Of a stretch of DNA of 64,000 nt, positions 37,080 to 47,136 are shown piece after piece; position 1 is the first letter of the stretch, and every line of letters starts with the position of its first letter. The DNA comes from Mycogone perniciosa (taxonomy: Eukaryota; Ascomycota; Sordariomycetes; Hypocreales; Hypocreaceae): assembly GCA_025331125.1 (NCBI GenBank), contig JAOALB010000056.1, forward strand, positions 124,001 to 188,000, in the 5' to 3' direction. Made by a program: the position numbers and the translations under genes. The notes under the pieces are model-generated. The model worked only from the letters and a program-made list of their open reading frames with translations, did no database searches and was not told where the DNA came from.

Positions 37080-37560
37080 TACGAAGGTTGAGGACGAAAG
37101 ACCTGGGTCACGTTGCAACTGGCAGCACCCCTGCTATACAGTATTAACTTGCTAGCTTCTATACAGTATTTTTCTTGCAATATAAGGCTAAATCTCTATT
37201 AGTAGTACTTCATAAAACAATAACCTTTATCACGAATTGAGAATACTATCCTCAAAGATAAAGCTAACTGTAATTACTGAGAAAGATACCTATACTAGTA
37301 ACAGTAAATCGTAACAGCGGCAGCGATGGCGATTAGAAAGATAATAATAAGCCTGAGCCTTGAGGATTTAAAATGTCTGCTAAGGGGCATAGCTATAGCG
37401 GGCTTTATAGGGGTGAATGCTTTGTTCTAGTGGGTTATAGCAGGCTTAGTTGACTTTAGTAGGTAAGGGAGTCTTGATCAGGAAGATGAACTCTTATACT
37501 GTGTGGCAGGGGTGCCGCCAGTTGCAAAGTGACCCAGGTCTTTCGTCCCCAACCTTCGTA
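37080..37560. mobile_element. MITE with 53-bp terminal inverted repeats and TA duplications
   Basis: A 477-bp non-coding element occupies 37082-37558, flanked on both sides by TA (37080-37081 and 37559-37560). The left arm 37082-37134 (starting CGAAGGTTGAGGACGAAAGA) and the right arm 37506-37558, reverse complemented, match at 50 of 53 positions; weaker similarity continues about 10 bp inward. The interior is AT-rich, holds a repeated CTATACAGTATT word and has no open frame. Size, long inverted repeats and TA duplication fit a miniature inverted-repeat transposable element moved by a Tc1/mariner-type transposase. No partner transposase is present in the window. Confidence 0.92.
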
Positions 37561-38025
37561 TAAGATAGCCAAAGTGTATTTTAACTTTATTAAACTTTAT
37601 ATAAATACTAATAAAAAGCTATATATATAAAAGTAATACTATTGGAACAGATAAAAATTGCTCCTAGAATAGATAGTGTCACGGCACCGACCGTGACGCG
37701 ATGTTGACGCGATGTCACGTGACAAGATCCCAACGCGTTCCTAGCTATAGCTTTCCGTAGAGCCTTACTTGTAGGGCTTCCTCGCTCTCCACGGCATAAC
37801 AACGATATTTGCCCTGACCTGCCTTTCCGTGCCCTGATAGATAGTCTATACACAGCTACGAAATTCTCCCAGCAATTTCCCTTAATATATAACCTACTCC
37901 TTTACTCCGTACATAACACTTAATTACAGCATATAATATAGCATCTACAACTAGCTATTTTAATACTATTAGATTGCTTTGAATAATAGGTATTTCGCAT
38001 ATATTCTATCTATTTATATAGATTC
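37561..38025. other. AT-rich stretch with possible LTR-like edge
   Basis: Mostly AT-rich. At 37677 a GC-richer block starts TGTCACGGCACCGACCGTGACG and contains repeated GACGCGATGT words and TCACGTGAC (37716-37724). Fungal LTR retrotransposon ends often start TGTCACG, but no matching 3' end, target duplication or second LTR was found. Confidence 0.3.
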
Positions 38026-40011
38026 CCTCGGCTAACTCTTCTTCCGGCTGCATAGCTGGTATATTCTCCTCAATCTCCTCGATCTGGGACAATACTCCTG
38101 CTGTCGCTGCTGCTGTTGCTAGGAAGATTTCTGTGTGCGCGCACAGACCATCTGTTCCAATAGCATTACTCATATGCAATAGAAAAGTATACTGTAGGTG
38201 TGGATTCTTCTGTGATATTGCGCTCTCTCTGGTTGGTGAATAGGGCCGTGTATTCATGGTCTTCTCGTGCTCTGGCGATAGGTCTGAATTGTCTGGTGTC
38301 CCCGATGAAGAGTGCGGGTGTGTCTGGATACTTGGCGATCGGAGCCAAGGCCATCACCTCTGTCAGTCGGCCCATCCCGTCAATCACGATAAACGATGGT
38401 GTCCATTTGGAGTGATCTGCCATCATTGCAAGTGCGACAGGGGTTGCGAATATAGCGTCTGCAAGCTGCAGTTGCCTCTGCATTACTTCTCTTGCCTCCT
38501 CGCAGTACTCCGTACGGTTTTTTATTCCGCAGGTAGCTTGCCGGGTTCATCAGTTGATCGTTCCATGCCTTCACCATCCCAGGATAGTCTTTCGGTTTTT
38601 CCTGTACTCCGTACTCTTCGTCTACAGAGCTCTGACCAAGAGTTCGTGTCTACTGCTGGGTTGCGTTCCTGGTACTTGCTCGTGCAGAAAGTATTGTATG
38701 TCTCGGCTAGGATTCGTCCTGGTTTCATTGTAATTGCATCCACATTAATCATTCCGGAGGCCAATGACTTGGCTGCCATAAGGTTAGCCAATTCCGCATC
38801 GTATGGGTAGACTCGAATCATCACCTTGTGTGGTGTCATTGTCTTCATCCTGTTGATGGCATCGTCTACTTGTGCGTTTTGGAGTGCAGTCCAAGCCACC
38901 GTCCCAGGGCGTGGCACTGGGAACTCATGGTGTAGGTCGCGGCAGTTTTCCAGGGGGAAGTCCCTAAATTGGATAATATAGTTCCACCATATAGCTTGTG
39001 GGGACGTTTCGGTGAGTTGATTCATGTTATAGACTGCTGCGCACTCCGCTCTGTTGGAGTTTGAGTCTGTTCCGAAGTGTATATTAGCTAGAACAATATC
39101 GCGCATGTCGCTTGTTTTGCTGAAGAGCGTAGTGAAGTACTCTGTAGTTCTGTAAATCGGTAGGCAATGGTCGCTTCGCGATATTTAGGGTAATAGGGGG
39201 TTGGCGGAAGCCATATGGCCAGTTGCTTTGAGTAGGTACATTCAAATAGAATAAGGCGACATCTGCACAGATTCCCGTAGGAAGATGGATACGGTACCCT
39301 GTACAAGGGTCTCCTCTCTCAGTCTCGGGGGGAGGTCGTTGAACCATCCCGAGGTGCTGAGTCTATTCCACGATGCGTTCCCAATGGGCAACTTGGTCCT
39401 CGTCCATTTACTGCTGCAACTGTTCTGCGTATCTGTTGGCATCGTTGTATCTTTGCACGTCTAGTGGTGCGTCAGGAAGCTCCATCTTCGACTGTTCTGA
39501 CAGATGGCTAATGAAAGTGAATAATCGTCGTGCCGCGTTCTTTATATAATGTTGTTTGGCTATCGAGCGGACAGTCTCCCTTTGATCTGCGATCTCGTCT
39601 TCATCCTCTTCCTCATGGATCATGTCCAGTATCATCTTTGCATCAGCTTCTGCGCTCTCGCCTTTCTGTTCAGCAATGTTAAGAGCGTTCTGGATTTTCC
39701 CTGCGATGTCGTCGATCTGTCTTGCTGTAAAAGGTTGTTGAGGAAGTGGGTGAAAGGTCTGGTTGACGTCCAAGTAATCTTTCGCCTTTCTGCCAATGTC
39801 GGGATTATATCTCGTACGCCGATAAGGTTGAAAGTCATCAGGTACGACTTTGGTTCTCCTGTAGCTTATACGCCGTACTCCATACTCCTCCTCGCACTCG
39901 GGTATGTTCAGTGTTAAGCCTCTTGAGGGAAAAACAATATGTGTATTGATGTTAGGACTGGGCTCGTAATAAGCACGATATTTATGGGGCGTTTGGCTGC
40001 AGCCACGTAAT
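38026..40011 (-). pseudogene. Decayed SF1-helicase-like gene, copy A
   Basis: Runs from about 40011 down to 38026. A long open stretch without an ATG (about 40011-39408) encodes a conserved-looking N-terminal part (NTHIVFPSRGLTLNIPECEE, then YLDVNQTFHPLP). Frame-shifted segments follow: GICADVALFYLNVPTQSNWP (39306-39088), NSNRAECAAVYNMNQL and WTALQNAQVDDAINRMK (39106-38522). Last come helicase motifs in 38483-38166: a Walker-B-like FIVIDGMGRLTE, with Glu changed to Gly, and GDTRQFRPIA. The ATP-binding P-loop segment present in copy B is missing between HEFPVPRPG and TVAWTAL. Frame breaks occur near 39408, 39100 and 38520. The motif set suggests an SF1 (UPF1/NAM7-like) helicase family; the exact family is unknown. 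Confidence 0.8.
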
Positions 40012-40344
40012 CACGTGACCTACAACATAGCACCGCCTGTCACGGTATCAACCATATTAACACACAAAGTCAACGCCTTAGTCACGTAAGCCCCAGTTAC
40101 AGTCTACCCCTGAATTATTCACTAGCGTGTGCTTGACCCCGACTACGGAGTACAAATCCTGCAAAAGTGAAGCTCAATACTTTATGCATGGATATGTGAC
40201 CTTATATGCTGTGTGACACACCCCCAGATGTGATAGTCCAGATAGAGCGGGTTAATAGTATTCTGTTTACTAAAGGTTAACGCGTTGCCTTTATTGTCTG
40301 CTTGTCGAGCAACTGCGTTAGCTGGGTTTATAGTACATATGGGA
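40012..40344. other. Spacer between the two helicase remnants
   Basis: This 330-bp stretch lies between the divergent remnants. It carries TACGGAGTAC at 40144-40153, TCACGTGAC near 40011-40019 and the second, inverted copy of the small repeat at 40250-40321. No gene is seen. Confidence 0.5.
40250..40321 (-). repeat. Copy 2 of the small inverted repeat family
   Basis: Reads AVARQADNKGNA on the minus strand and matches 36965-37031 in inverted orientation. Relative to that copy, differences are dominated by C-to-T and G-to-A (for example AACAAAG to AATAAAG, GCGTCAG to GCGTTAA and GTAAGCAG to GTAAACAG). Confidence 0.65.
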
Positions 40345-42257
40345 TCGTTATCTCTTGTCTCCAAGACCCATGACAGCATTTTCTATATCTGTGAAAAAAG
40401 CGACGGCCTTTCCGCAACAGACTACATGCGTGCCGAGACAAATAAGATTCTCCGGCTGAGCTCTGATCTCGAGGCTGGACAGCTCATCGTCCTGTACCCC
40501 CGACGACTCTGGGATTCACAGGCCAATCACTCGATTTCGCATGCATTGACCTCGCGCGGGTACAGGAAGTCCTACCCGATGTAGGATCCAAAGTCAACAT
40601 ATACTTCGACGTGGACTAAATTTACCATCCCCTGCCAGACACACCCCAACCGAAGAACAAAACAGAAAGGTCGTCGCGAGTGTTTAGAACATTTTGAATA
40701 TTGCCGAGCATGAGGCGGACAATGCGGATATTGGAGCCAAGGAGCACCTTTATAAGCTGAAGACAGATGAGGCAAGCACGGAAGAGATTGACGACCAGAT
40801 AAAAGTCTGTGACACTGTCGGAACCCAGACTTACATCAAGGTCGCATCAGACAGACTCTTTTTGTTTATCAGCCGGCCATCAAAACGAGCACGAGATCTT
40901 CTCCCTAAGGAAGACGCCAATGTGCAGCGATACGATGACGCAGTTTACTACTCCACCGAGCTTGGAGAAAAATAAGACGAAGGTCAAAAAGCTCACGGCA
41001 AACGCATTCTGGAATGGGCCAGAAACCTTGCAAAGGCTATCGTGTCACCCTCCCCCCGGCATATGCGCCGACGTTCCCATGTTCCTCGTTAATGTTCCCC
41101 GGCAGAGCAACTGGCCTCACGGCTTCACCCAGCCCCCCCTGACACTGAATATACCTAACTGGCCCTTGCCTACGAATCTTCAGAACTACCCCAGCGGTAC
41201 ATTCAAGAAGGCCAGTGATACTTCAGATGTCGTCCTCGCCTCAATCCAATATCATTTCGACATCAAGTCTCACCGCGCGGAATGCAGTGCTATATATGAC
41301 TTGAATAACGTGAGAGAAGGTTCCTCCATCGACGAATGGTGGCAATACATCCTTCACGATAAAGGTTTCCCTAACGACCATCGCGTCAACATTATCCATG
41401 CATTCCCAGCTCTCCGCCAAAGGCTATACTCAGGCAAATACACCGGCGAACAGGCCAAAGCAACCAGATCTCTGGCATCGGTACCAGCTGGGAAGTTCTT
41501 CATCAGGGGATGCCCAGGAGCAGGAAAGTCCGCTCTGACCGCTCAAATTTGCGGCGCCGTTATGACTGCACCGCCCAATTTCATGGTATGCGTGTAATAG
41601 TCCAACTCTGACGGGCAGACAGAGACAACCCAAGACCAAAATGCCATGGCGAAGCCAGTCAAGCCCTGCGCTGAGCTTGGAGAGGACCTAACCCCGATGC
41701 GCCCAGAACTTAGCGAACGTGTGGACAGGTTGTTGGAAGGACATGATAGCCGGTTTGAAGGAACTCTGCAAACCATCATTATAGCACAAGCAGAACATGC
41801 GCGAGCAACCCGGCGACAGCACAACACAGACGAAACTCCATTTCCGGACAGCACTCCAGCCTCAGACAATAGTCCAGGGTGGAATGTTGATCCAGCTGCC
41901 AATGACAATTCGGCTGCTCCAGATGTTACAGATGCTCCAGCTACTCCAAGTGCGGAAGAGCAACCGGAACCTCTGGATCTGAACAACCCCATCGCTAAAC
42001 GGGGCAAGATGTGGAGCTCCCTCCAACCACTACAACAACCGGAAGCCAGTAAGTCGGAGGAAACCAAGAAGCAGGAGAAAAGTAAAGCACCTGAGAAAGA
42101 GGATAGACTGGACATGCCCGAGAAGAAAACCAGCACAAAGGTTTGGACGGCACCCCAGAACAGCCAGGTTGACGATGCCCTGCGAAGACTGAAAGCTCTC
42201 TGCCCAGACAAAAAGCTCATACGACATGGAACTGGCAAATCTGTCTGGATAGATTGA
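40345..42257 (+). pseudogene. Decayed SF1-helicase-like gene, copy B
   Basis: Paralogue of copy A in opposite orientation. Segments in order: THDSIFYICEKSDGLSATDY and LEAGQLIVLYPRRLWD (to 40584); a part with a TAA after YFDVD and a TAG after VVASV (about 40590-40700); 40694-40975, matching copy A's acidic/helical region; GICADVPMFLVNVPRQSNWP (41050-41110); a P-loop FFIRGCPGAGKSALTAQ near 41495-41550; then a shift into a 203-codon open stretch 41646-42257. That stretch carries a long Pro/Glu/Ala-rich linker and ends in WTAPQNSQVDDALRRLKAL. The later helicase motifs (Walker B, GDxxQ) present in copy A are absent, so the gene is truncated at its 3' side. It cannot encode a working enzyme as it stands. 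Confidence 0.8.
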
Positions 42258-42548
42258 TGGCACCGCAAAACACATATACTATATCCCAAATTGTTCTTCA
42301 GTTCGGTAATATGTTGTTGTTCCGCATCATCCTCCCTAAAAGACTGTTGAGTTGTGTGATTATCTGAAGTGTTCTCCTTCGTCACCCTCGTTGTCACCGT
42401 CAGTAAGAACCTCACTCTCTTTAGTGGCTTACGTACCAGAACCCATTTCTCAATGCCGGGAATCAACTTGGTATTACTAATATAAAATGGCGTATAGAAC
42501 CAATAGTACTTCACCATTCAAGGGTACATGATGTGATATCGTGATATG
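42258..42548. other. Spacer 3' of the ARMH3-like gene
   Basis: No gene is recognised. A minus-strand open frame covering 42517-41543 crosses this spacer and most of helicase copy B in antisense. It resembles no family and is judged incidental. Confidence 0.45.
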
Positions 42549-44794
42549 CTATTGGCGTACCTGCCGCTCAACCATGCCCATCACGTCAGCGACAGCCGTT
42601 CTGGCCAATTTCTTCAACAGTATCTTCTCATCTGCCTCCCGGTACCGTTCCCAACTGTCCAGGCCTTCCTTTGCCTGAATGCTGAGAGTTTCATAACCCT
42701 GCTTAATGATCTCAGCGACCTGGTGAGTGGTTAGGTTGCTTGGCATCTTCTTTGCAGAGCTGCCCTTTTCGGTGAGCAGCTGCTTGTAATGTGTGCTAAC
42801 ACTGATGAGTGTGTTGATGGAATTGCTATTGCGATTTCCCAATTGGTAATTCTCCTTGAACGTCGCAAGCACCTCACCACATTCGAACACCTTATAGAAC
42901 AGGTCATCGTAAGCGGCTGGCGACGGCAGGAATGCTTCACCCGTGGATAGTGATAGCGCAACTAGGTTAACGACATGGTCGAGAAGAGTTTCAATGTGTG
43001 GTAGATCCTTTAGATCTGAAGTGTATGTATTCAGAAATCGGATCAGTGATAGGAGTGACCGGAAGAACTCAGACCAGTGATAACTTAGCCGTGTCCGAGA
43101 GCGTGATAGGTATGAGATGAGGCGCAGCATGATACCAAGACAGAGTATATAGAGGCTGACATCTAGACGTCTCTTCAAGTTGTGGTTGATGCCGTCGAGC
43201 ATTATGTCGAGAACACAAGTTGCCAAAACACGATCCCCTTTGACTAAAGGTAGAAAGGGTTGTCGTTGCCGACAGAGACGCACGGGTAATTTGGATTCGT
43301 CGCTGCATATCCTCTTGCAGATGGCCGGATCTTCGATGAGAAGACGAAATACCATCAAATTCAGATGGGCGTAGTAAGTCGCCCGGTGAGACAGATGAGC
43401 GTGTTGTAGAAGATAGGACGTAAGCGATAAGTAGCTTGAAATGGGGCGCTCTTTGCCTTCTTCACCGGATAGCGTGACAAGATGGAAGCAAAACAACTTG
43501 TTCGCATGCGAAAAGTCGTAGGTTGCCAGGAGCATGGCCGAATTTTCACCAGGCCTAGCTGAGTTAGTGACAGCTCTGGGGGGCGTGAAGAGATCAGAAA
43601 CCTACAAATTCGCAAAGAGTTGCTTTGCAGTCGCAGCGTCATAGACTGACTTCTTCTCTGGTTTTGGACCAGGGGCGATGGCGCCTAAGCCAATCATGTT
43701 CAGAGTGTTACTCCATGTCCAACCCTCAGGAAGGTCATCTTGAATCTCAATGTAGTCAGATCGCAGGGCTTGACAAGTGTATCCAACACATTGAATGACC
43801 TTCCAGATTGCCCCTTCATTGACGAAGTCATTCAAACGTAACTGATATGGGTTCTGGAATTCAAACTTGTTATAGTTGGCAAGCATTCCTAACAGGGTGA
43901 ATGGTTCCAGGACTTGGCCAGGCTGCTCAGAGTCTTGAATAAACTAGGGTTCAAGGTAAGTAAGTCACCTGGTGTCGCAGAACTAGGTCATAATCCGGGT
44001 CGAGCATACCTTCATGACGGCAGGGAAGAGGTCTCTTTGTATCATATAGGTAAGCAGCGTTGTCTGATATGCACCGGCCGTGACAGCCAGCAGCACCTCG
44101 ACTGCCTTATGTCGTAGATCCACTGGTTTGTCCGTCAGCACTGCAGTCTTGCTGACCTGGAAAGGATGCCGTACAACTCGTTCCGTTTCGAATTATCCCA
44201 TCCAATATACTGACAAAGTCTGTAAAGACAGTATCGATGTGGTCTAGACCAGCCAATACCGTTATGATGTCGGAGCTCGGGTGCGAATACTTCTTCGATA
44301 GGACACATAGTAGGAACACGCTCAAAGTCTATGGGATGTTAGCACATGTAACCAGCGAGTATCCAGACTCTAACAAGACACACATTTAACGCGTGCAAAG
44401 GTGCAGAGCCTTTTCCGCTCTTGACCGAAGCAATTGCCCTGTGAAATAGTTCCCTTGTTTGTCCCTCCAACAAAAGCATCTCAGTTGGAGGGATGTCGTT
44501 TATGACATTTGCCAGGGTACCGCGGTCCGGTCGAAGGAGGAAGAACTCCCTCCAGAATCCTTCCGTTTTTTCGCCATCTTCGTCATCCTATCCCACCGTC
44601 TTCAATCAGCCGAGGCGCATGCTGCTGTATCCAGGAGCGAATACCTTGAGAAAGTGAACTTAGCCAGGGGCGTCAACTTGGATGGGCACGCGGGCAGGGT
44701 AAAAGCAAACCTTGAAGAGGACTGCGTAGAGCTCGATGATCTTTGGGGTGAAAACCTCTGGCTGAGGCTGGCGCGTAAGAGGTGACGCCTCCAT
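42549..44794 (-). CDS. ARMH3/C10orf76 homologue (DUF1741, armadillo-like)
   Basis: Six exons: 44794-44711, 44587-44384, 44328-44178, 44122-44010, 43943-43606 and 43554-42549, giving 631 aa. Key joins are K|DDEDGEKTEGFWREFFLL, HALN|TLSVFLLCVLSKKYSHP, RNGT(M)DLRHKAVEVLLAVTAG, PAVMK|FIQDSEQPG and AKQLFANLPGENSAMLLATY. The protein carries FVNEGAIWKVIQCVG, LPEGWTWSNTLNMIGLGAIA and LISYLSRSRTRLSYHW, hallmarks of the fungal DUF1741/UPF0588 family related to animal ARMH3. Animal ARMH3 works with the Golgi PI4-kinase IIIbeta/GBF1 system; whether the fungal protein does is inference. Donor gttgta at 44177 is weak but gives a 55-nt intron with a CTGAC branch site. A further short 3' exon cannot be excluded. 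Confidence 0.88.
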
Positions 44795-45426
44795 GGGACA
44801 CAGAGTTGCAATGATGGAGCCGAAAGCTCCTTGTCGTAGTATTGGAAGGTCGACAGAGGCCTTTGCGCGTCGTAACGCAGCGCACACGAAACATGGGGCG
44901 ATTACGACAGTGTGGTTAGATTATTAACACAGTAAAGAATAAGGGCATTGCATATCCAACACACAGTCTTATCGCATAATTCGCACCCCCGTAGAATATC
45001 CCATGGCTACTTCATAGTCCGCGACAGAAACAAAAACATCTACGAGTATATGGACAGTCTCAATACCATCTCGTTAGTGCTAAGTGGTGAGAGATACTCT
45101 GGTTGCTTCATTCTGCTCATCAGTATCAAGTCCCTGGCTTACCCAGCTTAGCTAAGGTAAATATTACTATTTCGATTCAGCATTTCGCCTCCTTCTTTAA
45201 TCCTCATCAAAACACTCCCCCTATCTATTGGTTATCCGTTCATTCCTCTTTGTCACCACACAGGCTGTGTTACTGTCTGGATCCATTTTATTACATGTAT
45301 TAACCTTTTTTATTCGCTTATCATTGTTCACATGGCACTATTCCGGGGCCAAATAGAGCCTGAGACATGCTACCTCATACCAGCATCTCCATAAGAACCT
45401 TGATCTATTCAAGGATTGATGACTTG
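44795..45426. other. Upstream region of the ARMH3-like gene
   Basis: Promoter side of the minus-strand ARMH3-like gene, then AT-richer DNA (about 45120-45360) leading to the decayed argininosuccinate lyase. No gene recognised. Confidence 0.5.
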
Positions 45427-46440
45427 CTAGTACCTACCACCCTTCGCCGACCTCCGCTCAACACTAGTATAGTAATTGAAAGCTTCGGCAACGTCCTCCT
45501 CGAAGCGATCATCGATGGCCCTGGAGCTGCTCGAACGAAAGCTCCTTCATCGGGATGCCAGTCTCTTTGCACCTGACAACGCATCGGCCAGAGATGTGGT
45601 GTGCCTCCTGAAATGGAAGACCCTTGTGAACCAGGTAGTCATCAACATCGGTGGTCGACATGAAGGGGTCCAAAGCAGCCCTCATCATCGTGGAGTCTAT
45701 CTGGAGCGTCGACAGGACGCCATTGACAAACTGAATGCTGTCTGAGACCTTCTTGACGTGATCGAGCATCGGCTCAACGCTCTCCTGAAGATCCTTATTG
45801 TACGTGCTGGGGAGACCCTTCTGCATCATCATGAGACCAGCCATGTGACCAAAAGCACGGCCACTCTTGTCTCGTAACAGCTCAAGACTGTCTGAGTTCT
45901 TAGTAGGCATCCGCTAGACGGACGAAATCGAACTCGGATGTTGAGGAAATGATCGGGTCCTCGGTCCAGCGAGAGATGTGCTGCATGAACATGCTACCCC
46001 ACTGTAGCGTCTCGGTGACAAAGTCTCAACCAGAGACACCGCCCATTGGGTTCCACGGTTGGCTTTCGAAACCCAGCTCCTCGGCCATCATATCGCGATC
46101 GATGCCAAACGGGTTTCCGACCAGAGTGCAACAGCCCAGAAGATTCCTGTTGGCACGCTTGATAACCACAAGCGCATATCGCACACGACCTGCTCATTTC
46201 GGCTGCGGACGATGTGAAGCTTGCCAACAATGTTCTTGCCAACCATCTCGCCAGGGCGGCGCTTATTTCCAGTATGAATTCTCATTAACACTGGAGATAA
46301 TTGGATGGTATCGGTTTCCCACTCCTTCTGGACTTCACGGAGGGTAATAATACCAGCCTTGGCGTTGGCTCGGGCGGAGGCAATGCCGCCCAAGATGTCC
46401 TGCTTATAGAGGACCCTGTCACGATATATACTCCCGTCTG
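45427..46440 (-). pseudogene. ARG4: Decayed argininosuccinate lyase copy
   Basis: Read on the minus strand from 46440, the N-terminal part is clear: DRVLYKQDILGGIASARANA, then IHTGNKRRPGEMVGKNIVGK and RNEQVVCDMRLWL. A deletion of roughly 100 codons jumps to RANRNLLG, NPFGIDRDMMAEELGF and WNPMGG. An in-frame TGA then replaces Arg before DFVTETLQWGSMFMQH. The catalytic loop GSSxMPxKxN is lost: LADAY is followed by a stop, then PTKNSDSLELLRDKSGR. The rest follows (GLPSTYNKDLQ, then HHISGR). After another frameshift the true C-terminus appears (FEEDVAEAFNY, then RRSAKGG). The enzyme family makes arginine + fumarate in arginine synthesis, but this copy cannot be active. A functional gene presumably exists elsewhere. 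Confidence 0.9.
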
Positions 46441-47136
46441 TTGTATTTAACCATCAGGGGGCCCAGGTCGCCTGCTCATGTCGAGGTGGATTAGCGGACG
46501 AAGACGCAAAGGCACCGCAGAGAGTGGGCTTGAAAGACGTCGCTGCGATGTATCTACTACTACTAGTACGAGGCAATAAATGCAGGCAGTGAATCGACCA
46601 CCCACAGCATTGTGCCGCCCGGTTTCGAGTTTGAGGCCATGATGTCGATGGGAAGTAAGCGGACAAACTGCTACAAAATAGTTGTAGTGAGGCGCGATAA
46701 TGTCGTTTCAGAATACTACAGAGGCAGTTTGGCCTGTCGATGTCAGCGAGGATTGATGGCTGCTGACTCGAACTTCTTGTGGGGCTTCTCCGATCGGCGC
46801 TCACGGGGTTGATAATAAGACTCAACAGGAAGAGAAAAAAAAAAAAAGAAAAAAATCAAGGGACCAACTCAAGCATCAGGCGCAATGTGACTGGCCAATT
46901 CCGATTAGCGGGACAGCAGAAGAGCGTCACTGAAACCAAAACTTGCCCCGCCTCACCCCACCTCCATAACTTTGCGAAAAATGTTTAACTGCTCGATATG
47001 TCCTGGACATCATCTTGGCTGCCATTTAAGTGGAAGAGATTCGACTCATAGAAATCACTGGTGACTTCGGGCCTAAGCCAAGCGGTGGGCGGATCTTCGT
47101 TCGCATATTTTCACCTCTCCGCTCAGAGTACACGAG
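46441..47136. other. Upstream region of ADE5,7
   Basis: Promoter side of the purine gene and the 5' edge of the lyase remnant. An A-rich tract at about 46831-46855 (A13, then GA7-like) may serve as a nucleosome-excluding poly(dA:dT) element; this is inference. No gene recognised. Confidence 0.5.

Noticed and set aside
41543..42517. A 324-codon minus-strand frame next to the ARMH3-like gene
   Set aside because: It is antisense to helicase remnant B, low in complexity (Ser/Leu/Gly) and shows no domain. It does not continue the ARMH3 protein in a recognisable way.
44156..44177. A 34-nt intron in the ARMH3-like gene using donor gtcagc
   Set aside because: Too short for a fungal intron. The upstream donor gttgta gives a 55-nt intron with a branch site and a sensible junction.
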